Notes: generated from the letters alone by a model not told the origin. DNA of 33,380 nucleotides from Mycobacterium sp. (GCA_020438865.1 JAGQTU010000031.1:8243-41622), one strand, 5' to 3'. Positions 1-8,504 are shown, counted from the stretch's first letter. Program-made: numbers and translations.

Positions 1-690
1 GCACCGGTCGACGGCAACGAGGAGGCGGTCGGCCGGGCCGTCGCCAACTCGGGCATCCCCCGCGAAGAGCTGTTCATCACCACCAAGCTCCGCACCGCCG
101 ACCAGGGTTTCCAATCGTCCCAGGACGCCTGCCGGGCCAGCCTCGAGCGCCTCGGCCTGGACTACGTCGACCTGTACCTGATCCACTGGCCCGCCGAGCA
201 GAACGGCAAGTACATCGACGCCTGGGGCGGACTGATGAAGGCCAGGGAACTCGGGCTCGCCCGGTCGATCGGGGTGTCCAACTTCACCCCGGAGCACCTG
301 TCGAACATCATCGGTCTGTCGTTCTTCCCGCCGGCGGTCAACCAGATCGAGTTGCATCCGCTGCTCAACCAGTCAGAACTGCGCGCCGTACACGCCGACG
401 ACCGCATCGTGACCGAGGCACACAGTCCGTTGGGCGGGGGCGCACTGCTCGACCATCCCGCCATCGCCGCGGTTGCCGCCGCGCACGGCAAGTCGGCGGC
501 GCAGGTGCTGATCCGGTGGAATCTGCAGCTGGGCAACGTGGTGATCCCGCGATCGTCGGACGCGGACCGGATCGCCGGGAACACCGACGTATTCGATTTC
601 GAACTCACCCCCGCCGAGATGGACACCCTCAGCGGCCTGGACGACGGCACCCGGTTCTGCCCCAACCCGGACACCTACACCGGCGCCTAG
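1..690 (+). CDS. Aldo/keto reductase, C-terminal part (5' end outside window)
   Basis: The reading frame is open from base 1 to the TAG at 688-690, so the N-terminus lies outside the window. Seen: the NEEAVGRA segment, the TTKL strand with the AKR lysine, YLIHWP with the active-site histidine, GVSNF, and the C-terminal [10 protein letters not shown] nucleotide-binding loop. This marks a soluble NADPH-dependent aldo/keto reductase of the 2,5-diketo-gluconate reductase type that reduces carbonyl substrates. The true substrate cannot be read from sequence. By gene order it corresponds to M. tuberculosis Rv2971 (from memory). Odd point: the family catalytic Tyr normally sits just before GNEE, but codon 10-12 reads GAC (Asp). 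It lies within 12 bases of the window edge, so a sequence error is likely. Confidence 0.93.
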   Translation, partial: APVDGNEEAVGRAVANSGIPREELFITTKLRTADQGFQSSQDACRASLERLGLDYVDLYLIHWPAEQNGKYIDAWGGLMKARELGLARSIGVSNFTPEHLSNIIGLSFFPPAVNQIELHPLLNQSELRAVHADDRIVTEAHSPLGGGALLDHPAIAAVAAAHGKSAAQVLIRWNLQLGNVVIPRSSDADRIAGNTDVFDFELTPAEMDTLSGLDDGTRFCPNPDTYTGA

Positions 691-699
691 TCTGCCGCG

Positions 700-1404
700 T
701 CAGCCCGCGGGACAGGTGGCGGCCGCCTCGCGCAGCTCCTGCGCCGAGGCCTGATCCACCGCCAGCCCGTACCCGCGCGCCACGGCGATGAACTGCATGG
801 CGTACTGACACCAGAAGGCGTGGTTCGGCGGCATCCAGGTGGCCGGCTCCTGGTCGCCCTTGTCCTGGTTCGCCGGTCCGGCGACGGCCAGCAGATTGGC
901 CGGGTCGTTGGCGAACCGGATCCGCATCGCGTCGCTCCAGTCCCGGGCGCCCATGTCCCAGGCCAGCGCCAACGGGATGATGTGGTCGATCTGGACCGAG
1001 GCGCCCACCTGGTTGCCGCGGGTGAACGCGATGGTGGCGTTGGTGTAGGGATCGTGCAGGATGCCGGTGGCCACCGCGTCGGGGCAGCGCTTGATGGACA
1101 CGTAGGTCTTGTCGAGCAGATCCCGGTTGAGGATGTCGTTGCGGGTGTCGCAACCGTTGTGGCCGCCCGGTGCGTCGTTGTCGTCGTCCCAGGCTTCGCC
1201 GAAGGCCGCCCGCCGGTAGTCGTAGCCGCGCACCCGAACCGGGACGACGGTGACACCGGCGAGCACATCGGCGCCGGGCTGCACGGTCGGGACGTCGGCC
1301 CGCGCGGTCATCTCGCCGTCATCGCCGGCGGACACCACCTGAACGGCGACGATCACCGCCAGCGTCGCGGTCGCCGCCAGCCACAGCAGCAGCCCGCGTC
1401 TCAC
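700..1404 (-). CDS. Secreted or membrane-anchored HNH-type nuclease (DUF1524/GmrSD C-terminal fold)
   Basis: 234 aa. The chosen GTG start (1404-1402) overlaps the recG stop as GTGA, which suggests translational coupling. Residues 3-26 form a hydrophobic signal or anchor (LLLWLAATATLAVIVAV), so the rest should lie outside the membrane. Residues 139-143 read IDHIIP, then W156, NDPANLL (167-172), DKGDQ (181-185) and W190. This is the DHxxP...N...K pattern of the beta-beta-alpha-metal HNH fold seen in DUF1524 proteins. Four cysteines (85, 107, 199, 231) could form two disulfides. The known family cuts DNA or RNA nonspecifically; activity here is inferred. It corresponds by position to Rv2972c. 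An extended start upstream inside recG is possible but has no support. Confidence 0.85.
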   Translation of the reverse strand: MRRGLLLWLAATATLAVIVAVQVVSAGDDGEMTARADVPTVQPGADVLAGVTVVPVRVRGYDYRRAAFGEAWDDDNDAPGGHNGCDTRNDILNRDLLDKTYVSIKRCPDAVATGILHDPYTNATIAFTRGNQVGASVQIDHIIPLALAWDMGARDWSDAMRIRFANDPANLLAVAGPANQDKGDQEPATWMPPNHAFWCQYAMQFIAVARGYGLAVDQASAQELREAAATCPAG

Positions 1405-3617
1405 GACTTGTCCAGGAACTCGATGCGGTCGCCGCCGGTGAACTGCGCGGCAAGGATCGCCATGCCTCGGCTGTCCGGGTCGGCGGCGTACAGCTCCTGG
1501 CACAGCTCGCGGGCGGCCACGATCAGGTCGAGATGCTCGGCGAGCGACAGGAACCGCAACGTGAAGGATCGACCGGACTGGTTGAGCCCCAGCACATCTC
1601 CTTCCCGGCGCTCCTGCAGATCCAGGTCGGCGAGCGCGAAGCCGTCCAGCGTGCCCGCGACCGCCCGTAACCGTTCACCGGCCCTGGAGTCCTGCGGCAG
1701 CCGGGTGGCCAGTAGGCACAGTGAGGGATGCGCCCCGCGGCCGATGCGACCACGCAGCTGGTGCAGCTGACTGATGCCGAACCGGTCGGCGTCCAGCACC
1801 ACCATCACCGTCGCGTTGGGCACGTCCACGCCGACCTCGATCACCGTTGTGCACACCAGCACGTCGATCTGACCGTCGCGGAATGCGGCCATCACCGCAT
1901 CCTTGTCCTCAGCGGGCAGGCGCCCGTGCATGAGTCCCAGCCGCAACCCGGAAAGCACTCCCCCACGCAGCCGTTCGTAGAGTTCGACCGCGGTGGTGGC
2001 CGGCGGACCGTTGGATTCACCTCCACCGGAGTCGGTTTCGTCGATGCGGGCGGCCACCACGTAGGCCTGCCTACCCGCCGCGACCTCCTCGGTGATGCGC
2101 TGCCACGCCCGGTCCAGCCATTGCGGCTTCTCCTTGATGAAGATGGTGTTGGTGGTGATCGGCCGGCGGCCGCGTGGAAGTTCGCGCAGCGTCGAGGTTT
2201 CCAGGTCGCCGTAGACCGTCAGCGCGACGGTCCGCGGAATCGGGGTTGCGGTCATCACCAACAGATGCGGCGTCAGGCCCTGAGGAGCCTTGGCCCGCAA
2301 CCGGTCTCGCTGCTCGACTCCGAACCGGTGCTGCTCGTCGACGACCACCATGCCGAGCCGTTCGAACTCGACCGCGTCCTGCAGCAGGGCGTGGGTGCCG
2401 ATCACGATGCCGGCGTGTCCGGCGGCCACCTCGTCGCGTACCTCGCGCTTCTGGGCCGCCGACATCGATCCGGTGAGCAACGCCACCCGGGTCGCGTTCT
2501 CCTCGCCGCCGAGCTGACCGGCCATCGCGAGCGGGCCGAGGAGATCGCGGATGGACCTGGCATGTTGGGCGGCAAGCACTTCGGTGGGGGCGAGCAACGC
2601 GCACTGATAGCCGGCGTCGACCATCTGCAGCATTGCCAACACCGACACGATGGTCTTGCCCGAGCCCACCTCGCCCTGCAACAGCCGGTTCATCGGCCTG
2701 CTGGAGTTCAGTTCGGCGGAGATCACCTCGAGCACCTCGCGCTGACCGGCGGTCAGTTCGTAGGGCAGCTGACGCGTCAGCGCCTCGGTCAGCCCGTCGG
2801 CGCGGCGCGGTGCCGGCGGTCCGGACTCGGAGAGTTCACCGTGGCGGCGCTGGGCCAGGGCCCACTGCAACCCGACGGCTTCGTCGAAGGTCAGCCGTTC
2901 GCGGGCACGGTCGCGTTCGGTCTCGCTCTCGGCGAGGTGGATCGCCCGCAGCGCGGCGTCCTCGGACATCAGGCCGCGTTGGCGCACAACTCTTTCCGGC
3001 AGCGGATCAGCAACCGGATCGAGTACGGCCAGCACCTGGCTCACGCAGGCGAAGATGTCCCAGCTCTGCAGTTTGGAGCTGGCCGCATAGATGGGAAAGA
3101 AGTCGCGCTCGAAGGCCGCCATCGCCAGCTCGCCCGTTTCGGACTTCGAGCTGTCGGCGATCGCCTTGAGCGATCTGCTCCCGAACACCCGGCCTTTCGG
3201 CGAGTTCAGCACCAGGAAGTCCGGATGGGTGAGCTGCATGGCGCCGCGGAAGTAGCCGACCTCACCGGACAGCATCAACCGGACCCCCTTCACCAAATCC
3301 TTCTTGAGGTACTTGGCGTTGAAGAACGTGGCGGTAACCTTCCGCCGCCCGGCGCCCAGGGTGATCACCAGGTATTCACGCCTCGGTTCACGGTTGGTCC
3401 AGCGGAGGTCGACCTTGTCGACCGTGCCGACGAAGGTGACGTGCTCGCCCTCCTCGGGTGGCTCCTCGTCCTCCCCCCAGACCGTCATGCCCTGGTTGTA
3501 TTTGCGCGGGTAGTGCCGCAGCAGACCATCGACGGTGCGGATCCCGAAGAACTCGTCGAGCAGGGTTGCGGCCTTGCCGCCGATGATGCCGTCGAGCCGG
3601 TCGGTGAGTGAGACCAC
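1401..3617 (-). CDS. recG: ATP-dependent DNA helicase RecG
   Basis: 738 aa, matching the usual mycobacterial length (about 737). It is a cytoplasmic branch-migrating helicase that regresses stalled replication forks and processes Holliday junctions. Seen: an N-terminal wedge/OB domain (about residues 1-260, with VTATFFNAKYL and LSGEVGYFRGAMQLTHP), Walker A GEVGSGKT, Walker B/DEAH-like VVDEQHRFGVEQR, motif III MTATPIPRT, and helicase C-terminal motifs VCTTVIEVGVDVPNATVM and QLRGRIGRG. The GTG start lies 2 bp after the stop of the upstream DAK gene. Its TGA overlaps the GTG of the downstream HNH gene, so three genes form one minus-strand unit. Confidence 0.98.
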   Translation of the reverse strand: MVSLTDRLDGIIGGKAATLLDEFFGIRTVDGLLRHYPRKYNQGMTVWGEDEEPPEEGEHVTFVGTVDKVDLRWTNREPRREYLVITLGAGRRKVTATFFNAKYLKKDLVKGVRLMLSGEVGYFRGAMQLTHPDFLVLNSPKGRVFGSRSLKAIADSSKSETGELAMAAFERDFFPIYAASSKLQSWDIFACVSQVLAVLDPVADPLPERVVRQRGLMSEDAALRAIHLAESETERDRARERLTFDEAVGLQWALAQRRHGELSESGPPAPRRADGLTEALTRQLPYELTAGQREVLEVISAELNSSRPMNRLLQGEVGSGKTIVSVLAMLQMVDAGYQCALLAPTEVLAAQHARSIRDLLGPLAMAGQLGGEENATRVALLTGSMSAAQKREVRDEVAAGHAGIVIGTHALLQDAVEFERLGMVVVDEQHRFGVEQRDRLRAKAPQGLTPHLLVMTATPIPRTVALTVYGDLETSTLRELPRGRRPITTNTIFIKEKPQWLDRAWQRITEEVAAGRQAYVVAARIDETDSGGGESNGPPATTAVELYERLRGGVLSGLRLGLMHGRLPAEDKDAVMAAFRDGQIDVLVCTTVIEVGVDVPNATVMVVLDADRFGISQLHQLRGRIGRGAHPSLCLLATRLPQDSRAGERLRAVAGTLDGFALADLDLQERREGDVLGLNQSGRSFTLRFLSLAEHLDLIVAARELCQELYAADPDSRGMAILAAQFTGGDRIEFLDKS

Positions 3618-3619
3618 GG

Positions 3620-5290
3620 CTATTCGACCCCGATCAGCAGCGCGTCGCCGTGATGGCCGGTGCGGTACGCCACCAACTCGATGCCGGGATGGCGGTGGTG
3701 CACATATTCGTCGAGGCGCTCGGCCACCGCCGGATCGGCGTTCAGCCCGACGAGCACCGTGACCAACTCACCACCGGCGGCCAACAGCAGATCGATCAGG
3801 CCGGCGGCGGCGGCGCCCACATCGGGGCCGACGACCAGCACCTCGTCCCCGGCGATTCCCAGACCGTCGCCGGGTTCACAGGTACCGGCCCAGGTCAGTG
3901 CCTGCTCGGTGGCGACGCGCACCGACCCGTGCCGCGCCGCGGCCGCGGCCCGCGCCATCGTGTATCCGTCGTCGACGGCCTGCCTGCCCGGGTCGTGGAC
4001 GGCGAGCGCCGCGAGGCCCTGCACCATCGACCCCGCCGGCACCGGCACCACGTCGATGCCCCAGCCGATGGCCGCCGTGCAGCCCGCGACCAGTTCCTCG
4101 GCGGCGACATACCCGTTGGGCAGCACCATCACCTGGGCGGCACCGGTGTCGACCAGGGCCCGCAGCAGTTGGCGCGCGCTGACCCCGTGCCCCGGGTCGG
4201 CCGACTCCGGCTCGGGCCGCAGCACATCGGCACCCTCCCGGCCGAAAAGCTCCTCGGCCCCGTCGCCGTCGACGACGGCCAGCACGGCGCGTTCCCGGCT
4301 CCAGCTGCCCGCGGCCGGGCGGCCGGCTCCGGTGTTGAGGGCCGAGATCTGGATCCGGCTCAGTGCCCCCACGGCCAGTCCCGCCTCGATGGCCGCGCCG
4401 GCGTCGTCGGTGTGCACGTGCACCGAATGCCGATCGCTTTCGCCGCTGTCCGATCGGGCCGCCGAGGCGGCGATGGCCACCGAGTCCCCCAGTTGCTGCA
4501 GAGCGGTGCGCAACCCGTCCAGCGCTGTCGTGCCGCCCCCGTCGAGCAGGTACATCACCTCGAACTGTGGCGGCGGTACCGGCTCGCCGGAGCGCAGCTC
4601 CGGTCGCCGGGCCGCGGGTTCGTAGCTGCGGCGGTGCGGGGCATGGCCGGTGACGGTCGCGGTCAGTGCGTCGATGAGCACCAGCAGGCCGCGCCCGCCC
4701 GCATCGACGACACCGGCGTCGGCCAGCACGTCGAGTTGCAGCGGGGTGCGGTCGAGCGCCGAGGCCGCCGCATCTCCGGCGGCCTCGAGGGCTTCGGCCA
4801 GGCCGGCACCGCCGGCGCCCCAGTCCTCCATCGCATCGGCCGCGGCCTGCAGCACCGAGACGATGGTCCCGGCGACCACCTCGCCGCCCATCGAGGCCAC
4901 GGCCAGGCGCACCGCATGCCGCAACGCGGCGCCGAGCAGGGGGGCGTCGATATCGGCCAGCGCACCCTGGCGATCGGCGTCCGCGGCGGCCGTCACATCG
5001 GCCAGGCCACGCAGGATCTGGGACAGGATCACCCCGGAATTGCCGCGCGCGCCGTGCAGTGCGCCCTCGGAGAGCGCCGCGGCCACCTGGGCCACTTCCC
5101 CGGACCGAGCGGCGGAGTTCGCCTCGGCCAGTGCGGATCGCATGGTGAAGAGCATGTTGGTGCCGGTGTCGGAATCGGCTACCGGGAACACGTTGAGCCG
5201 GTTTATCTCGTCGGTGTGGGTGATCAGGTCACCGACGGCGGTGTGAGCCCAATCGCGCAGGGCCGATGCGTCGAGCCGCCGGTCCGGCAT
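3620..5290 (-). CDS. DAK2/DhaL-domain protein, fatty-acid-kinase FakA-like
   Basis: 556 aa from ATG 5290, chosen because GGGAGG lies 5 nt upstream. The open frame continues further upstream without a ribosome site. Residues about 7-200 are a DhaL/DAK2 ATP-binding domain with the metal-binding motif NVFPVADSDTGTNM (33-46) and GARGNSGVILSQ. The C-terminal half resembles the DAK1-like region of YloV/FakA proteins (TGHHGDALLIGVE end). In Firmicutes FakA phosphorylates a fatty acid held by a DegV-type FakB partner; that role here is inference, and no FakB gene is in the window. The gene is followed 2 bp later by recG. M. tuberculosis, from memory, has this locus annotated as two pieces (Rv2974c/Rv2975c); here it is one intact frame. 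Confidence 0.9.
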   Translation of the reverse strand: MPDRRLDASALRDWAHTAVGDLITHTDEINRLNVFPVADSDTGTNMLFTMRSALAEANSAARSGEVAQVAAALSEGALHGARGNSGVILSQILRGLADVTAAADADRQGALADIDAPLLGAALRHAVRLAVASMGGEVVAGTIVSVLQAAADAMEDWGAGGAGLAEALEAAGDAAASALDRTPLQLDVLADAGVVDAGGRGLLVLIDALTATVTGHAPHRRSYEPAARRPELRSGEPVPPPQFEVMYLLDGGGTTALDGLRTALQQLGDSVAIAASAARSDSGESDRHSVHVHTDDAGAAIEAGLAVGALSRIQISALNTGAGRPAAGSWSRERAVLAVVDGDGAEELFGREGADVLRPEPESADPGHGVSARQLLRALVDTGAAQVMVLPNGYVAAEELVAGCTAAIGWGIDVVPVPAGSMVQGLAALAVHDPGRQAVDDGYTMARAAAAARHGSVRVATEQALTWAGTCEPGDGLGIAGDEVLVVGPDVGAAAAGLIDLLLAAGGELVTVLVGLNADPAVAERLDEYVHHRHPGIELVAYRTGHHGDALLIGVE

Positions 5291-5444
5291 CGGCACCTCC
5301 CTCGCGATCCCTGGCACACGCACCGCTCCCGTGGGCGTCAGCCTAGCCAGTGCGGCCGACACCAGCCCTCCCCGCCACACCCCGCCGGGAACGTCGCGCA
5401 TCGGTGCAGGTCAGGCGCGGATCGGCGGCACGGGCCGGCTCATT

Positions 5445-5474
5445 TTGGCGTTCGGTTCCGCCGACGGCTATCCT
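5445..5474 (+). promoter_or_regulatory. Probable sigma-A type promoter of rpmB
   Basis: TTGGCG at 5445-5450 and TATCCT at 5469-5474 are separated by 18 bp. They would start transcription near 5481 and give a leader of about 60 nt ahead of rpmB. Assigned by eye from hexamer match and spacing. The rest of the 5291-5541 gap, between the divergent DAK and rpmB genes, shows nothing else I can name. Confidence 0.5.
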
Positions 5475-5541
5475 GGTCAGGTTGTCGGGTCACCCGTTGA
5501 GCGGTAGTTGGCCCCGGTTCACAGATTTTTGAGGAGTTCTC

Positions 5542-5736
5542 ATGGCTGCCGTGTGCGATATCTGCGGAAAGGGCCCCGGCTTCGGTAAGTCGGTGTCGCA
5601 TTCCCATCGCCGGACCAGCCGTCGGTGGAACCCGAACATCCAGACCGTGCACGCGGTGACCCGCCCCGGCGGCAACAAGCAGCGCGTCAATGTCTGCACC
5701 TCGTGTCTGAAGGCCGGCAAGGTCAGCCGCGGCTGA
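5542..5736 (+). CDS. rpmB: 50S ribosomal protein L28, zinc-binding (C+) form
   Basis: 64 aa. ATG 5542 is preceded by GAGGAG with a 5-nt spacer. The sequence begins [32 protein letters not shown] in family terms, with the typical N-terminal zinc-finger start, the [10 protein letters not shown] basic segment, and [14 protein letters not shown] at the end. Cys5, Cys8, Cys52 and Cys55 form a CxxC...CxxC zinc site, so this is the zinc-containing paralogue rather than the cysteine-free one that some actinobacteria express under zinc starvation. It is a structural component of the large ribosomal subunit. It is transcribed alone, divergent from the DAK gene, and its stop lies 6 bp from the stop of convergent ung. 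Confidence 0.97.
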   Translation: MAAVCDICGKGPGFGKSVSHSHRRTSRRWNPNIQTVHAVTRPGGNKQRVNVCTSCLKAGKVSRG

Positions 5737-5742
5737 GACCGT

Positions 5743-6534
5743 CTAGGGCAGCCGCCAGTCGATCGGCTCGGCGCCCATCCCGGCCAAGAGTTCGTTGGCC
5801 CGACTGAACGGGCGCGACCCGAAGAACCCCCTGGACGCCGACAGCGGCGACGGGTGCGGTGACTCGATGGCCACGCAGTTCCCCCGGCCAGTCCCCGAGT
5901 CGCTTCGCTCCTGCCCGCCCCGACCAGTCCCCGAGTCGCTTCGCTCCTGCCCGCCCCGACCAGTCCCCGAGTCGCTTCGCTCCTGCCCGCCGGTGGCCAG
6001 CATCGGCTTGAGCGTGGCGGCGTCACGCCCCCACAGGATCGCGACCAGTGGCTGTTCCCGGGCGACCAGGGCGTTGATGGCGCATTCGGTGACCGCTTCC
6101 CAGCCCTTGCCCCGATGCGATGCCGGGGTGCCCGGACGCACGGTCAGCACCCTGTTGAGCAACATCACCCCCCGCTGAGCCCACGGCGTGAGATCGCCGG
6201 TGGCCGGTGGCGGATAGCCCAGGTCGGCGGTGTACTCGGTGAATATGTTGGCCAGGCTTCGCGGCACGGGTTGCACATCGGGAGCCACCGAGAAGCTCAG
6301 TCCCACTGCGTGACCCGGTGTCGGGTAGGGATCCTGGCCGACGATCAGCACCCGAACGTCGTCGAACGGAAAGGTGAAGGCCCGCAGGACATTCGGGCCG
6401 GCAGGCAGGTAGCGGTGCCCGGCCGCCACCTCAGTGCGCAGGAACTGGCCCATGGCGGCGACCCGGTCGCTGACCGGCGCCAGCGCCCGCGCCCAGCCGG
6501 CGTCGACGAGTTCGGTCAGCGGGCGCGCGGTCAC
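5743..6534 (-). CDS. ung: Uracil-DNA glycosylase (family 1) with a tandem-repeat insertion
   Basis: 263 aa from GTG 6534. The frame is open upstream into thiL, but [10 protein letters not shown] matches the family N-terminus. It removes uracil from DNA to start base-excision repair. Seen: [17 protein letters not shown] with catalytic Asp68, the [11 protein letters not shown] segment, VAILWGRDA, and the DNA-intercalating loop [11 protein letters not shown] with His227. Residues about 183-218 are three copies of a 12-residue unit ([12 protein letters not shown]) encoded by the 36-bp repeat at 5888-5991. The M. tuberculosis enzyme is, from memory, 227 aa and runs directly from MLA(A/T)G to NCVAIES, so 263 equals 227 plus 36. 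The insert sits in the loop between the LLWG strand and the HPSPLS loop and keeps all catalytic motifs, so activity is probably retained. Confidence 0.95.
   Translation of the reverse strand: MTARPLTELVDAGWARALAPVSDRVAAMGQFLRTEVAAGHRYLPAGPNVLRAFTFPFDDVRVLIVGQDPYPTPGHAVGLSFSVAPDVQPVPRSLANIFTEYTADLGYPPPATGDLTPWAQRGVMLLNRVLTVRPGTPASHRGKGWEAVTECAINALVAREQPLVAILWGRDAATLKPMLATGGQERSDSGTGRGGQERSDSGTGRGGQERSDSGTGRGNCVAIESPHPSPLSASRGFFGSRPFSRANELLAGMGAEPIDWRLP
5888..5991. repeat. 36-bp tandem repeat, about 2.9 copies, inside ung
   Basis: On the plus strand the unit begins CCAGTCCCCGAGTCGCTTCG at 5888, 5924 and 5960. The copies are nearly identical, with the first preceded by GG and the last diverging after CTGCCCGCC. 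The unit is a multiple of three and translates on the minus strand as [12 protein letters not shown]. It also contains GAGCG...CG(A)CTC, a small imperfect dyad. The array looks like an inserted and expanded minisatellite rather than native ung sequence. Confidence 0.93.
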
Positions 6535-6557
6535 GGACGACAAACTAGCGCGGCGGC

Positions 6558-7514
6558 CTAGTCGAAGGACTGCCAGCCCGTCGGGCCGGCCCATTCCCGG
6601 CCGTCCACGAGTACGCCGGCGGCACCCGTGCGCGCCGCGCCGATGACCCGCCAGCCGGCGGGGACATCGCCCGGGAAGCACCCGACCAGCGCGTGGTCCT
6701 CGCCCCCGGCCAGGACCAGGGCCAGCGGGTCGAGGCCGGTCGCGGCGGCCGCCGGGGCGATCGCCGCCACGTCGGGGTGCAGGGCCGCGGTCGCGAGGTC
6801 GATCGTCACCGCCGATGCCGCCGCGATGTGCCCGAGGTCGGCGAGCAGGCCGTCGGAGACATCGGTCATCGCCTGCGCGCCGGCGTCCGCGGCCCGTGCC
6901 CCCTGCCCGTAGGGCGGCTCGGGGACCAGGTGCCGGCGCCTCAGTTCGGCGAAGTCATCGAGGCCGGCGCTCAGTACGGCATAGCCGGCCGCGGAGCGGC
7001 CGAGGGCGCCGGCCACCGCGATCAGCGATCCGGCTCGCGCCCCGCTGCGCAACACCGGAGCCCGTCCGGCCAGATCACCGATCGCGGTCACCGACACCAC
7101 CCACTGCGGGCTGCTGACCAGATCGCCCCCGACGATTCCGGCGCCGAAGGAACCGGCCTCCCGCCACATCCCGTCGGCCAGTTCCTGCACCAACGAGGCG
7201 GCGGTGTCGGGCGGGGCACCGAAGGCGACGACGAACGCAGTGGCCCGCGCGCCCATCGACTCCACGTCGGCGGCGTTCTGAGCGATCGCCTTGCGGCCGA
7301 TGTCATGCGGGGTGGACCAGTCCCGGCGGAAATGGCGGCCTTCGACGAGCATGTCGGTGGTCACCGTCACCCGCCCGTCCGGTGCGGCGAGGACGGCGGC
7401 GTCGTCGCCGGGACCCACCGCGACGCCGGGCGGCTGCCGACGAGTCGCCGTGAGGCGGGCGATCATCGGGAACTCGCCCAGCTCGCGAAGCGTGGGATCA
7501 GGCCCGTCGGCCAC
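6558..7514 (-). CDS. thiL: Thiamine-monophosphate kinase ThiL
   Basis: 318 aa from GTG 7514, with GGAGGG about 9 nt upstream. It phosphorylates thiamine monophosphate with ATP to give thiamine diphosphate, the last step of the pathway. Seen: [13 protein letters not shown] at the N-terminus, the Mg/ATP motif [63 protein letters not shown] and the C-terminal GGEDHAL loop. All belong to the AIR-synthase/PurM-like fold. The stop lies 23 bp before the ung start, so ung is probably co-transcribed. I found no THI-box riboswitch upstream. Confidence 0.97.
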   Translation of the reverse strand: MADGPDPTLRELGEFPMIARLTATRRQPPGVAVGPGDDAAVLAAPDGRVTVTTDMLVEGRHFRRDWSTPHDIGRKAIAQNAADVESMGARATAFVVAFGAPPDTAASLVQELADGMWREAGSFGAGIVGGDLVSSPQWVVSVTAIGDLAGRAPVLRSGARAGSLIAVAGALGRSAAGYAVLSAGLDDFAELRRRHLVPEPPYGQGARAADAGAQAMTDVSDGLLADLGHIAAASAVTIDLATAALHPDVAAIAPAAAATGLDPLALVLAGGEDHALVGCFPGDVPAGWRVIGAARTGAAGVLVDGREWAGPTGWQSFD

Positions 7515-7707
7515 GGCCTCTGCCCTCCTCGGTCGCCGGCCCAGGCGCTCATCACCGCAGGCAGGCGCGACCTGCGGTACCTTTGGTCCCTGTTGACGCG
7601 CGGCCCCGCGTCGCCGCCTGGCCGCTCAGCGGCGCCGTTCGGGACACCTGAACAGGAAGTCTAGGCGGGGCGGCACCGCACACGACGCATTGACCGAGGA
7701 GGGACGG

Positions 7708-7944
7708 GTGGCGGAGGCCTACATGCTGATCCAGACGGAGGTGGGCCGCGCCGAGGTGGTGGCCAAGCAGGTGGCCGCGTTGCCCGGGGTGTTGTCGTCG
7801 GAATACGTCACCGGCCCCTACGACGTGGTGGTGCGCATCGGCTCGGACAGCGACGACGACCTGACCGCCACCGTGGTGCCCAGCATCCAGCAGGTCGGTG
7901 GCATCACCCGCACCATGACCTGCCCGATCGCCGGTGGGGACTGA
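7708..7944 (+). CDS. Stand-alone Lrp/AsnC ligand-binding (RAM) domain protein
   Basis: 78 aa from GTG 7708, chosen because GGAGGG lies 4-5 nt upstream. A TTG at 7690 in the same frame is less likely. The whole protein (AYMLIQTEVGRAEVV...LPGVLSSEYVTGPYDVVVRIGS) is the alpha-beta sandwich effector domain of Lrp/AsnC regulators, with the GPYDVVV strand and no helix-turn-helix. Such solo domains are known to assemble into oligomers that bind amino acids; the ligand and target here are unknown. The 3' end overlaps the start of the next gene by 11 nt, so the two are translated together. It is divergent from thiL. Confidence 0.88.
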   Translation: MAEAYMLIQTEVGRAEVVAKQVAALPGVLSSEYVTGPYDVVVRIGSDSDDDLTATVVPSIQQVGGITRTMTCPIAGGD

Positions 7945-8497
7945 ACCCGCCGCCCTGGAGGAGGACTCCGCACCGGACGGTCCGCCACGGGCGATTCTGA
8001 TCACGGCGCTGGTACTGGCCGTGGCCGCCGTCGCGATCGTGTTGGGCATCGCGGCGACCCGGCGGACCCCCGAAACGCCGGTCGCCATCGCGGCCGTGCC
8101 CGCGCCGCAGGCCGACTCGGCAGACTGCAAGGCCCTCGTCGCCGCCCTCCCGGACCACCTCGGCGAGTTCGGGCGGACCCCCACCATCGAACCGACACCG
8201 GCGGGCACCGCGGCGTGGCGGGCAGGGCCGGGCGGTGAGCCGGTCATCCTGCGCTGCGGGCTGGATCGTCCCGGCGAGTTCGTGGTGGGCTCCCCGATCC
8301 AACTGGTCGACTCGGTGCAGTGGTTCCAACTCACCGACCCGGACACCCGGCGCAGCACCTGGGTGAGCGTGGACCGCCCCGTCTACGTTGCGGTGACGCT
8401 GCCGAGCGACTCCGGTCCCACGCCCATCCAGGCGATCTCTGATCTGATCGCCCGCGCCCTGCCCGCGGTGCCAATCCGGCCTGGACCGCCCCGCTGA
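7934..8497 (+). CDS. DUF3515-family membrane-anchored protein
   Basis: 187 aa from GTG 7934, inside the end of the preceding RAM-domain gene. One N-terminal membrane segment (about residues 20-41, ILITALVLAVAAVAIVLGIA) is followed by an extracytoplasmic domain with C48-region residues DSADCKALVAALP, a second Cys in VILRCGLDRPGEF, and the closing segment VYVAVTLPSDSGPTPIQAISDLIA. This is the pattern of actinobacterial DUF3515 proteins (Rv2980 by position). The function is not known. The stop is 7 bp from the convergent ddl stop. Confidence 0.85.
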   Translation: MGTEPAALEEDSAPDGPPRAILITALVLAVAAVAIVLGIAATRRTPETPVAIAAVPAPQADSADCKALVAALPDHLGEFGRTPTIEPTPAGTAAWRAGPGGEPVILRCGLDRPGEFVVGSPIQLVDSVQWFQLTDPDTRRSTWVSVDRPVYVAVTLPSDSGPTPIQAISDLIARALPAVPIRPGPPR

Positions 8498-8504
8498 GCG
8501 GCAA

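Noticed and set aside
1728-3611. Long plus-strand open frame (627 codons) opposite recG
   Set aside because: It is the antisense shadow of a clear RecG frame, has no recognisable motif, and reflects high-GC codon bias.
3608-5500. Long plus-strand open frame opposite the DAK gene
   Set aside because: Composition rich in His, Arg, Gly and Pro with no domain; a shadow of the DAK2 protein frame.
7515-7707. TPP riboswitch upstream of thiL
   Set aside because: The conserved THI-box segments are not present on the minus strand; only a short CGCAGG/CCTGCG dyad was seen.
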